From: Candidatus Methanomethylophilaceae archaeon
Lineage (GTDB): Archaea; Thermoplasmatota; Thermoplasmata; Methanomassiliicoccales; Methanomethylophilaceae
DNA length: 9,511 nucleotides
Direction of reading: 5' to 3'
Assembly (NCBI GenBank): GCA_016296195.1
Contig: JAEDJU010000045.1
Location: 1 to 9,511 of the forward strand
In this document: one piece after another, positions 1-6,127 of the stretch
Layout: each line of letters begins with the position of its first letter
Position numbering within the stretch: the first letter of the stretch is position 1
The notes under the pieces: generated by a model
The model's input: only the letters and a program-made list of their open reading frames with translations
What the model was told of the DNA's origin: nothing
The model's database searches: none
Translations under genes and position numbers: made by a program

Positions 1-709
1 ACGAGGATATGCTCAGTCCATAGGACAGGAATCCCAACACCAACGTGATGCAGATCAGGGCGATCCCGGGGATGGGGTTTCCGAGGTACAGGGCGACCGC
101 CAAAGATCCCAGTCCGGAGAAGATTCCCTTTACAGTGGTTATCTGTATGGGATCCTTCTCGGAGAGCCTCCTGGTGCAGTTGTTCTCCAAACCCCAGCAG
201 AAGCAGGCACCGAGCACGAGGAGTGCACCGGGTGACAGGACGAATCCCGAGAGGTCATCCACGGACAGGAGTATACTGGACACCGTGACCAACAGGATCG
301 CGGTCCAGAGTGTCTTGGACACGTTCTCCCTGAAGATGACCAGTGCTATGACCGTGGTGGCGACTATCTCGAAGTTGTTCAGCAGGGATGTGGTCGCGGA
401 CGATGTCATCGTCAGTCCGGTCATCAGGAGGATCGGCGCTGCGATGTCCAGGACGATCATCGCCACAGTATATGGGAGATCGGATCTGTCCAACGGTGCC
501 TCTCCGCTCTCACGACCCACAATCCTTCTGGAACATGACACCAGGAGCAATCCGATCCCGGCACCTAGGTACAGCAGCGATGCCATCATCGTCGGTGAGA
601 TACCTTCTAGTAGTATCTTCGAGAACGGGGTGCTTATGGCGTAGAGTGCCGCCGCGGCTATGGCCAGTCCGGTGGCCTTGAGAACTTTCATGCGGGTGTC
701 CTGTTCCAT
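1..709 (-). CDS. EamA/DMT-family membrane transporter, C-terminus cut by window edge
   Basis: A reading frame stays open from the ATG at 709 to the left edge, giving 236 residues. It is very hydrophobic, with about eight likely membrane helices (near residues 11-31, 40-58, 79-97, 105-126, 133-149, 158-175, 191-209 and 213-233). The first five would form EamA domain 1, with AISTPFSKILLEGISP after helix 1 and an acidic Glu-Asn turn near 128; a second EamA domain begins near 158 and is incomplete. DMT proteins usually have about 290-300 residues in 10 helices, so roughly 60 are missing. The family exports or imports small metabolites; the substrate cannot be read here. It follows argGH on the same strand after 124 bases with its own TATA-like box, so a role in amino-acid export is only a guess. 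A second Met, at residue 7 (base 691), is an alternative start. Confidence 0.8.
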   Translation of the reverse strand, partial: MEQDTRMKVLKATGLAIAAAALYAISTPFSKILLEGISPTMMASLLYLGAGIGLLLVSCSRRIVGRESGEAPLDRSDLPYTVAMIVLDIAAPILLMTGLTMTSSATTSLLNNFEIVATTVIALVIFRENVSKTLWTAILLVTVSSILLSVDDLSGFVLSPGALLVLGACFCWGLENNCTRRLSEKDPIQITTVKGIFSGLGSLAVALYLGNPIPGIALICITLVLGFLSYGLSISS

Positions 710-737
710 TCGATCCCGCTGAGGATATATGGCGATG

Positions 738-751
738 GGGAATAAAATAGG
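738..751 (-). promoter_or_regulatory. Probable TATA-box promoter of the DMT transporter gene
   Basis: On the minus strand the AT-rich run CTATTTTATT (741-750) lies about 32-41 bases ahead of the ATG at 709. This fits an archaeal TATA box with a transcript start near 718 and a leader of about 10 bases or less. The 710-833 gap also holds an 8-base palindrome, TGTTAACA (786-793), of unknown meaning, and no obvious strong hairpin terminator after argH, so some read-through from argGH is possible. Confidence 0.4.
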
Positions 752-833
752 ATTTGTGAAGGATTTCGGAAGCTTGTGCGTCGTATGTTAACAAACCGGA
801 AAAGGTGTTAAGGGTGTTTGGGAGGCCGGGGGA

Positions 834-2288
834 TCACTCCTCGGCCAGCTGCTTCCAGCAGTTCTCGATGAGCTGTGTCTCCTGGCGGATGACCTCATCC
901 CTGAGCATGATCTGCTCGATCGCCTTGGAGATCTGCACATCGGTGGATGCGGGTGATGTTCCGCCGTAGGAGTTCCTCCTCTCGACGCACTTCACCACGG
1001 GGAGGATCTCATAGACGTCCTGCTCGATCCTGTCCGAGAACTCCCTGAGTTCGTCCAGGGTCATGTCCTCCAGGTTCCTGCCGGAGTCGATGCTGTGCCT
1101 GACGGCGGCACCGACTATGCCGTGGGCCTCACGGAAGGGCACACCCTTGGTGACCAGGTAGTCGGCGAGGTCCGTGGCGTTGATCTGTCCCCTGCTGGTG
1201 ACCTCCAGCATCCTCTCCTTGCGGAAGACGGATGTGGCGATGACCTTGGACATTATCGTACAGCAGGATATCACCGTCTCCATGCTCTCCATGACCGGGC
1301 GCTTGTCCTCCTGGAGGTCACGGTTGTAGGTCAGGGGGAGTCCCTTCGTCATGGTGATCATGGTCATCAGGGAACCGATGACGGAACCGGTCTTACCCCT
1401 CACGAGCTCGGCGATGTCCGGGTTCTTCTTCTGGGGCATGATGGAGGATCCGGTGGTGTACCTGTCATCCATCTCGACGAATCCGAACTCCTGGGACGAC
1501 CAGAGGACCAGTTCCTCGCAGAGGGAGGACAGGTGGATGGCCGTCTGTGCGGCGCAGTAGGCGAGTTCGGTGACGAAGTCCCTGTCGGAGACTGAATCCA
1601 TCGAGTTCTCGGTGGGCTCCCTGAATCCGAGGGCCTGTGCGGTCATGTGCCTGTCCACGGGATATGTGGTACCGGCGAGGGCAGCCGCACCCAGGGGGCA
1701 TTTGTCCATCCTCCTGAATGCGTCGAGGAACCTGTCGGCGTCCCTGGAGAACTTGAATGCGTGGGCCAGCATGTGCTGTGCGAGGGTGACGGGCTGGGCG
1801 TGCTGCATGTGGGTGAATCCCGGCATCACGGTGTCCCCGTTGTCCTCGGCGACCTTCACCAGGCTCATCATGAGCTGGTTCACCGCTTCGGCGGCCTTCA
1901 GGGCATCATCCCTGAGGTACATCCTGAAGTCGGTGGCGACCTGGTCGTTCCTGCTCCTTCCGGTGTGGAGTTTACCTCCGGCCGGGCCGATCCTGTTGGT
2001 CAGGGTGAACTCCACATTGGTGTGGATGTCCTCCAGGGAGTAGTCCAGTTCGAACTCGCCCTTCCTGACCTCGTCGAGGATGACCTTCAGGCCCGCGATG
2101 ATGCTGTCCGCATCCTCGGCGGGTATGATGCCGCACTTCTTCAGCATCCTGACATGGGCGAGGGACCCCATGACGTCGTAGAACGCCAGATGGGAGTCCA
2201 CATCCAGTGAGGATGTGAATGCGAGTGTGGAGTCGTCCATTCCGACTGCGAACCTTCCCGACCAGAGTGCCTGCTGCAAGGTTATCAC
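834..2288 (-). CDS. argH: Argininosuccinate lyase (ArgH)
   Basis: ArgH cleaves argininosuccinate to arginine and fumarate, the last step of arginine synthesis, as a cytosolic homotetramer. The 484-residue product has the fumarase/aspartase-superfamily signatures in order: LWSGRF near the N-terminus (8-13), TGRSRNDQVATD (109-120), GFTHMQHAQPVT with the active-site histidine region (157-168), and the mobile catalytic loop GSSIMPQKKNPD with its serine pair (280-291). Length is normal for the family (about 460-490). The start is a GTG overlapping the argG stop as GTGA; starting at the first in-frame ATG (residue 17) would remove the conserved LWSGRF, so GTG is preferred. It is the second gene of argGH and is probably translated by coupling to argG. 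The arginine codons I checked along the gene are all or nearly all AGG, as in argG and argB. Confidence 0.97.
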   Translation of the reverse strand: MITLQQALWSGRFAVGMDDSTLAFTSSLDVDSHLAFYDVMGSLAHVRMLKKCGIIPAEDADSIIAGLKVILDEVRKGEFELDYSLEDIHTNVEFTLTNRIGPAGGKLHTGRSRNDQVATDFRMYLRDDALKAAEAVNQLMMSLVKVAEDNGDTVMPGFTHMQHAQPVTLAQHMLAHAFKFSRDADRFLDAFRRMDKCPLGAAALAGTTYPVDRHMTAQALGFREPTENSMDSVSDRDFVTELAYCAAQTAIHLSSLCEELVLWSSQEFGFVEMDDRYTTGSSIMPQKKNPDIAELVRGKTGSVIGSLMTMITMTKGLPLTYNRDLQEDKRPVMESMETVISCCTIMSKVIATSVFRKERMLEVTSRGQINATDLADYLVTKGVPFREAHGIVGAAVRHSIDSGRNLEDMTLDELREFSDRIEQDVYEILPVVKCVERRNSYGGTSPASTDVQISKAIEQIMLRDEVIRQETQLIENCWKQLAEE

Positions 2289-3532
2289 TTCTTCTTGACG
2301 GCGTGGGCCTTGGCTGCGGTCCTTCCGGGGAGTCCCCAGACGTAGATGAAACCGGTGGCGGAGTTGTGGTCGAAGACATCTCCCTCAGCGTAGGTGCTGA
2401 GTCCGGTGTCGTACAGGGAGTAGGGTGACTTCCTTCCGACGACGGTGGCGTTGCCCTTGAAGAGCTTGACCCTGACGGTTCCGGTGACATACTCCTGGGT
2501 GGAGTCGATGAATGCGCAGAGGGGTTCGCGGATTCCGCTGAACCAGAGTCCGTCGTAGACCATCTGGGTGTACTTCTGCTCGATGGTCCTCTTGAACTCG
2601 ATGACGTCCCTGGAGAGGGTCATGGCCTCGAGTGCCTGGTGTGCCTTGATCAGGGTGACCGCCGCGGGACACTCGTAGGTCTCACGGCTCTTGATTCCGA
2701 CGAGACGGTCCTCGACGTGGTCGATCCTTCCGACACCGTTCTCTCCGGCGATCTTGTCCAGCTTCTCGATGAGCTTGACACCGTCCATCTTCTTTCCGTC
2801 GAGGGCCACGGGGATTCCCTTCTCGAACTTGATCTCCACATAGGTGGGATCGTCGGGTGCCTCGGAGGGGTCCTTGGTCAGCTCCCAGACATCCGCGGGA
2901 GGCTCCTCCCAGGGATCCTCGAGGATTCCGCACTCGCAGGATGCTCCCCACAGGTTCTCATCCCTGGAGTAGGGGCTCTCCTTCTTGACGATGATCTCGA
3001 TTCCGTGCTCCCTTGCGTACTCGATCTCCTCCTCTCTGGTGGTGACCCACTCCCTCATGGGGGCGATGATCTGGAGGCTGGGGTCCTGAGAGACGATACC
3101 TACATCGAACCTGACCTGGTCGTTTCCTTTCGCGGTGCATCCGTGGGCGATGTACTTTGCGCCCTCGGCCTTGGCGACCTCGACCAGTTTCTTGGCGATC
3201 AGGGGTCTGGCGATGGATGTGCTCAGGGGGTAGACGTTCTGGTAGAGTGCGTTGGCCTTCAAGGAGGGCCAGACGTAGTCCTCGACGAACTCGTCGGTGG
3301 CGTCTATGAAATCGGACTTGATCGCACCGTTCCTGATTGCACGGGCGACGATGTCGTCCTTGCTGGGGTTCTGTCCGACGTTGATCGCGATTGCGATGAC
3401 GTTAACGTTGTACTTCTCCTGGAGCCAGTGGATGGCCACGGATGTGTCGAGTCCTCCGGAGTATGCCAGGACAACCTTGTCCCTCGCTCCGTCCTTCTTC
3501 GCAGCTGCGTCTTTCTTCTTGCAGGATGCCAT
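2285..3532 (-). CDS. argG: Argininosuccinate synthase (ArgG)
   Basis: ArgG joins citrulline and aspartate using ATP, giving argininosuccinate, AMP and pyrophosphate. The 415-residue product has the ATP pyrophosphatase loop AYSGGLDTS (23-31), the substrate-binding block YPLSTSIARPLIAK (101-114), HGCTAKGNDQVRFD (130-143) and SPYSRDENLWGASCECG (186-202). The ATG at 3532 is chosen because it lies 18 residues before the first conserved strand and just downstream of a TATA-like box; the frame stays open upstream but that stretch resembles no ArgG and covers the control region. The product begins with a charged stretch (CKKKDAAAKKDGARDK) before the conserved core and ends in KKK. It is the first gene of the leftward argGH unit, divergent from argC. 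Confidence 0.97.
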   Translation of the reverse strand: MASCKKKDAAAKKDGARDKVVLAYSGGLDTSVAIHWLQEKYNVNVIAIAINVGQNPSKDDIVARAIRNGAIKSDFIDATDEFVEDYVWPSLKANALYQNVYPLSTSIARPLIAKKLVEVAKAEGAKYIAHGCTAKGNDQVRFDVGIVSQDPSLQIIAPMREWVTTREEEIEYAREHGIEIIVKKESPYSRDENLWGASCECGILEDPWEEPPADVWELTKDPSEAPDDPTYVEIKFEKGIPVALDGKKMDGVKLIEKLDKIAGENGVGRIDHVEDRLVGIKSRETYECPAAVTLIKAHQALEAMTLSRDVIEFKRTIEQKYTQMVYDGLWFSGIREPLCAFIDSTQEYVTGTVRVKLFKGNATVVGRKSPYSLYDTGLSTYAEGDVFDHNSATGFIYVWGLPGRTAAKAHAVKKK

Positions 3533-3558
3533 GTTTATCAGCCCTGCCAGAATCTTGT

Positions 3559-3569
3559 TGTTTATTATG
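3559..3569 (-). promoter_or_regulatory. Probable TATA-box promoter of argGH
   Basis: Reading the minus strand, CATAATAAAC sits about 28-37 bases ahead of the argG ATG. An archaeal transcript would then start close to 3540, giving a leader of under 10 bases. There is no clear Shine-Dalgarno match, only a weak AGGGC upstream of the ATG, which agrees with a very short or absent leader. The dyad at 3575-3596 lies directly upstream of this box, where a factor could block or aid TBP/TFB binding. Confidence 0.5.
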
Positions 3570-3574
3570 GTTAC

Positions 3575-3596
3575 CCGTACGCGTGTGCGCGTGCGG
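3575..3596. repeat. Inverted repeat next to the argG TATA box, within an alternating purine-pyrimidine tract
   Basis: Arms CCGTACGCG (3575-3583) and CGCGTGCGG (3588-3596) pair 8 of 9 bases, with one T/G mismatch, around TGTG. Bases 3576-3595 alternate pyrimidine and purine without a break for 20 bases, a pattern that can adopt Z-DNA under negative supercoiling. It could be a protein-binding dyad for the argG promoter; no known motif is recognised. Confidence 0.5.
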
Positions 3597-3606
3597 ACGG
3601 TCCCAG

Positions 3607-3622
3607 ATTGTGCTAGTGCAAT
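3607..3622. repeat. 16-base quasi-palindrome in the argG-argC control region
   Basis: The sequence ATTGTGCT followed by AGTGCAAT is symmetric at 12 of 16 positions, the exceptions being two T/G pairs. Its centre (3614.5) is 29 bases from the centre of the previous dyad. The size and layout suit a dimeric helix-turn-helix regulator, but the binder is unknown. Confidence 0.4.
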
Positions 3623-3634
3623 AGTGAACAACAG

Positions 3635-3650
3635 GTGTCCATAGGGACAC
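3635..3650. repeat. Perfect 6-bp inverted repeat GTGTCC-ATAG-GGACAC
   Basis: GTGTCC (3635-3640) and GGACAC (3645-3650) pair perfectly around ATAG. The centre lies 28 bases from that of the 3607-3622 dyad. It is upstream of both predicted transcript starts, so it more likely acts as DNA than as an RNA hairpin. Confidence 0.45.
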
Positions 3651-3656
3651 ATGGCC

Positions 3657-3709
3657 GAAACCCCTGTAATCATGCTGCGGATCGCCTTCGGGAGACGGTG
3701 AAACCCCTG
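3657..3709 (+). repeat. 10-base direct repeat GAAACCCCTG
   Basis: GAAACCCCTG occurs at 3657-3666 and again at 3700-3709, 43 bases apart (about four helical turns). The second copy supplies the left arm of the dyad at 3704-3721. Between the copies is a short TTCG-capped dyad (CC-TTCG-GG, 3685-3692). Confidence 0.5.
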
Positions 3710-3721
3710 GTCAAACAGGGG
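3704..3721. repeat. Inverted repeat CCCCTG-GTCAAA-CAGGGG
   Basis: Six-base arms (3704-3709 and 3716-3721) pair perfectly around GTCAAA. The interior carries the TGGTCAA element (3708-3714). It lies about 100-120 bases upstream of the argC TATA-like box. Confidence 0.5.
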
Positions 3722-3735
3722 GATACACACTGTCA

Positions 3736-3749
3736 CCTTGACCACAAGG
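3736..3749. repeat. Inverted repeat CCTTG-ACCA-CAAGG
   Basis: Five-base arms (3736-3740 and 3745-3749) pair around ACCA. It contains TTGACCA (3738-3744), the reverse complement of TGGTCAA, and its centre is 30 bases (about three helical turns) from that of the 3704-3721 dyad. Confidence 0.45.
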
Positions 3750-3820
3750 GGGTCCGTGCGACGCCAATTCTGTTCACAAGCATACGGAGGGTGTTTTTCG
3801 TGTCTGAAATAGAACAATAC

Positions 3821-3829
3821 CCTTATTAA
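3821..3829 (+). promoter_or_regulatory. Probable TATA-box promoter of argCJBD
   Basis: The AT-rich CCTTATTAA would place transcript initiation around 3848-3852. That leaves a leader of about 25 bases, long enough to include the AAGGAG Shine-Dalgarno at 3858-3863. Unlike argG and the ACT gene, argC therefore appears to have a true leader. Confidence 0.5.
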
Positions 3830-3840
3830 CACTATGACGT

Positions 3841-3847
3841 TGGTCAA
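3841..3847 (+). promoter_or_regulatory. Third TGGTCAA element, at the predicted argC transcript start: candidate operator
   Basis: TGGTCAA is repeated at 3708-3714 (plus strand), 3738-3744 (minus strand) and 3841-3847 (plus strand). This copy lies just downstream of the argC TATA-like box, where transcript initiation is expected, a usual position for a repressor site. The match to the upstream copies is seen directly; the operator role is inferred. Confidence 0.4.
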
Positions 3848-3857
3848 ATCCACACAC

Positions 3858-3863
3858 AAGGAG
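3858..3863 (+). promoter_or_regulatory. Ribosome binding site of argC
   Basis: AAGGAG ends 9 bases before the ATG at 3873. It decides the start: an in-frame ATG at 3834 would add 13 residues not typical of ArgC and would place its codon inside the predicted promoter. Confidence 0.75.
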
Positions 3864-3872
3864 CGTAAGCCC

Positions 3873-4889
3873 ATGACAAGAATAGGAATCATAGGAGGGA
3901 CAGGATACACTGGCGGTGAGCTGGCGCGTATCCTCTGCACACACCCGGACGTCGAGATAGCGGCGATGACGTCGCGTCAGAACGCGGGCCTGAGGGTTCA
4001 GGATGTGCACTCCTACCTCAAGGGCTATGTCGACCTGGAGTTTACCGAGAAGATCTCGGACACCAAGGACCTCGACCTCGTATTCGTCGCGACACCCCAC
4101 GGTGTGGCCATGAAGGAGATTCCCACTCTGATCGAGCAGGGCATCAAGGCCATCGACCTGTCCGGTGACTACCGTCTACACGACGTGTCGGTGTACGAAA
4201 AATGGTACGGGCACGAGCACACCGATGTGGAGAACCTGCAGAACGCCGTGTACGGACTGCCCGAGTTCTTCCGCGACGAGATCAAGGGTGCCGACCTGGT
4301 GGCCAACCCCGGTTGCTACGCTACATCCATCATCCTCGCATGCGGACCTCTCCTCAAGGCAGGTGTCGTCGACGAGGACATCCTGGTGGATGCCAAGTCC
4401 GGAACATCAGGAGCTGGAATGGTGCCCTCCGCACGCACCCATCACTCCACGTGCGGTGAGACGATCATCCCCTACAGCGTGGGCAAGCACCGTCACACCC
4501 CGGAGATCGAGATGGCTGTGGACCGCTTCGCCGGTTCCCACTCCAAGGTGACCTTCGTGCCACAGCTGCTCCCCATAGTGCGCGGGATCCTCTCCTCGTG
4601 TTACTTCAATCTCAAGAAGGACCTCTCTCAGGAGGAGGTCGATTCGATCTATGAAAAACAGTACGGCAACGAGACGTTCGTGCATTACGTGCAGGAACCC
4701 TCCATCCGTGCGGTGGTGGCGTCCAACCACGCCCAGGTGTCATCCAAGGTCATCGGTGACAAGACCGTGTCCTTCGGGGTCCTGGACAATCTGGTCAAAG
4801 GGGCCTCGGGACAGGCGGTCCAGTGCATGAACCTCATGCTCGGACTGGACGAGAAGACCGGGCTCAACATCCCTGGACTGGGGGTATGA
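3873..4889 (+). CDS. argC: N-acetyl-gamma-glutamyl-phosphate reductase (ArgC)
   Basis: ArgC reduces N-acetylglutamyl phosphate to N-acetylglutamate semialdehyde with NADPH. The 338-residue product shows the Rossmann loop GIIGGTGYTGGEL (5-16), the catalytic cysteine in ANPGCYATS (Cys148), SGTSGAG (176-182), the histidine motif KHRHTPEIE (205-213) and the C-terminal KGASGQAVQ (309-317). Length matches the family (about 340-350). It is the first gene of the rightward operon, and its TGA overlaps the argJ ATG as ATGA. Of 11 arginine codons, 9 are CGC/CGT, unlike the AGG-rich argGH across the control region. The lysine-biosynthesis counterpart LysY is related, but the argG, argH and argJ neighbours make ArgC the better call. 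Confidence 0.96.
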   Translation: MTRIGIIGGTGYTGGELARILCTHPDVEIAAMTSRQNAGLRVQDVHSYLKGYVDLEFTEKISDTKDLDLVFVATPHGVAMKEIPTLIEQGIKAIDLSGDYRLHDVSVYEKWYGHEHTDVENLQNAVYGLPEFFRDEIKGADLVANPGCYATSIILACGPLLKAGVVDEDILVDAKSGTSGAGMVPSARTHHSTCGETIIPYSVGKHRHTPEIEMAVDRFAGSHSKVTFVPQLLPIVRGILSSCYFNLKKDLSQEEVDSIYEKQYGNETFVHYVQEPSIRAVVASNHAQVSSKVIGDKTVSFGVLDNLVKGASGQAVQCMNLMLGLDEKTGLNIPGLGV

Positions 4890-6118
4890 AGATGGTAGAG
4901 ATAATCGATGGCGGCGTGACGACCCCTCAGGGGTTCAAGGCCGCAGGTGTGCACAGCGGTGTCAAGTACCGCTCGCTGGACCTCGGACTGCTGTATTCCG
5001 AGGTTCCCGCAAGTGCTTTCGTAGGATACACGAGCAACAACGTCAAGGCAGCACCCGTTCAGGTGATGATGAAGGAGAACTCCGAGAAGCTCTCCGCGGT
5101 GGTCGTCAACAGCGGTAACGCCAACGCCCTCACCGGACGTCGCGGTATCGAGGATGCCCTCGAGATGAAGCGTGCGGTTGCATCCGCACTGAACCTGGAC
5201 CCCCTCGAGGTCGGGGTCATGTCCACCGGACTCATCGGACGTTTCCTGGACATGCACAAGATTCGCTACGGTATCTCCCGTGCCGCAGGTGCACTGGACT
5301 CCGGACGCGAGGCAGACGGACTCATCGCCCAGGCCATCATGACCACGGACACCATCAAGAAGGAGTGCGCCGCACGCGTGCGTCTCCAGGACGGTACGCT
5401 GGTCTACATCGGTGCGATCTCCAAGGGAAGCGGTATGATCGAGCCCCACATGAAGGTGCTCCACGGAACCACCCTGTCGCTGATCACCACCGACGCCACC
5501 CTGTCCCCCAAGTTCCGCGAGACATGGCAGTCCATCCTCGACGATTCCATGAACATGGTCTCCGTCGACGGCGACCAGTCCACCAACGACACATGCATCC
5601 TAATGGCGAACGGAAAGGCCAACGGCAAGTGCGCTGATGACGATCCCGAGTTCATCGACGCCCTCCGCACCGTCATGACCCGCATCGCACGCACCATCGC
5701 CAAGGACGGAGAGGGGGCAACCAAGCTCATCGAGGTCCAGGTCACCGGTGCAGACACCAAGGATGAGGCGCGCAAGGTCGTCAAGACCATCATCAACTCA
5801 CCTCTCGTGAAGGCCGCCATCTTCGGTTCGGACCCCAATTACGGACGTATCATGATGGCCGTCGGTAACAGCGGATGCAAGTTCAGTCTGGACGATGTGC
5901 GCCTGACCATCAAGGGAGGGGACATGGAGGTCCCGATCCTGGATTCCGGAGCACCCATCTTCCAGGAGGAGCGTGCCGTAGAGGTCGTCCGCATGGCGAT
6001 GGACAACAAGGAGGTCACCATCATGGTCGACCTCGGTGTCGGAAAGGAGAGCGCAACCGGATGGGGATGCGACCTCACATACGACTACGTCCGCATCAAC
6101 GCGGAGTACGCTTCCTGA
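4886..6118 (+). CDS. argJ: Glutamate N-acetyltransferase / ornithine acetyltransferase (ArgJ)
   Basis: ArgJ moves the acetyl group from N-acetylornithine to glutamate, making the pathway cyclic; bifunctional members also use acetyl-CoA. The precursor self-cleaves before a threonine into alpha and beta chains. The 410-residue product has NSGNANALTG (75-84), STGLIG (113-118), KGSGMIEPHM (180-189), the expected cleavage site at HGTTLSLITTDA with Thr195 as likely nucleophile, DGDQSTNDT (228-236), GSDPNYGRI (314-322) and the C-terminal CDLTYDYVRINAEY. Cleavage would give about 194 and 216 residues. The ATG at 4886 overlaps the argC stop as ATGA; the ATG at 4892 is an alternative. Oddities: four extra residues seem present before the cleavage threonine, and all 20 arginine codons are CGC or CGT. 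Whether it is mono- or bifunctional cannot be read from sequence; no argA is in the window. Confidence 0.95.
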   Translation: MKMVEIIDGGVTTPQGFKAAGVHSGVKYRSLDLGLLYSEVPASAFVGYTSNNVKAAPVQVMMKENSEKLSAVVVNSGNANALTGRRGIEDALEMKRAVASALNLDPLEVGVMSTGLIGRFLDMHKIRYGISRAAGALDSGREADGLIAQAIMTTDTIKKECAARVRLQDGTLVYIGAISKGSGMIEPHMKVLHGTTLSLITTDATLSPKFRETWQSILDDSMNMVSVDGDQSTNDTCILMANGKANGKCADDDPEFIDALRTVMTRIARTIAKDGEGATKLIEVQVTGADTKDEARKVVKTIINSPLVKAAIFGSDPNYGRIMMAVGNSGCKFSLDDVRLTIKGGDMEVPILDSGAPIFQEERAVEVVRMAMDNKEVTIMVDLGVGKESATGWGCDLTYDYVRINAEYAS

Positions 6119-6127
6119 GGTATCCTG

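Noticed and set aside
510..794. 94-codon minus-strand frame over the start of the transporter gene
   Set aside because: It is out of frame with the hydrophobic DMT product, and its His/Gly/Arg-rich sequence shows no family features.
3657..3749. CRISPR-like array from the repeated GAAACCCCTG and GGGGG blocks
   Set aside because: Only two short copies are present, the surrounding sequence differs, and there are no cas genes.
3635..3829. 64-codon plus-strand frame in the control region
   Set aside because: It overlaps the dyads and the argC promoter, lacks a ribosome binding site and has no recognisable domain.
3533..3872. Possible tRNA, small RNA or riboswitch in the 340-base gap
   Set aside because: No cloverleaf, acceptor/T-arm pattern or known riboswitch core was seen, and most hairpins lie upstream of both predicted transcript starts.
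3533..3940. Extension of argG upstream to an ATG at 3940 (551 residues in total)
   Set aside because: The extra 136 residues resemble no ArgG, cover the control region and run antisense into argC. The ATG at 3532 follows a TATA-like box at the right distance.
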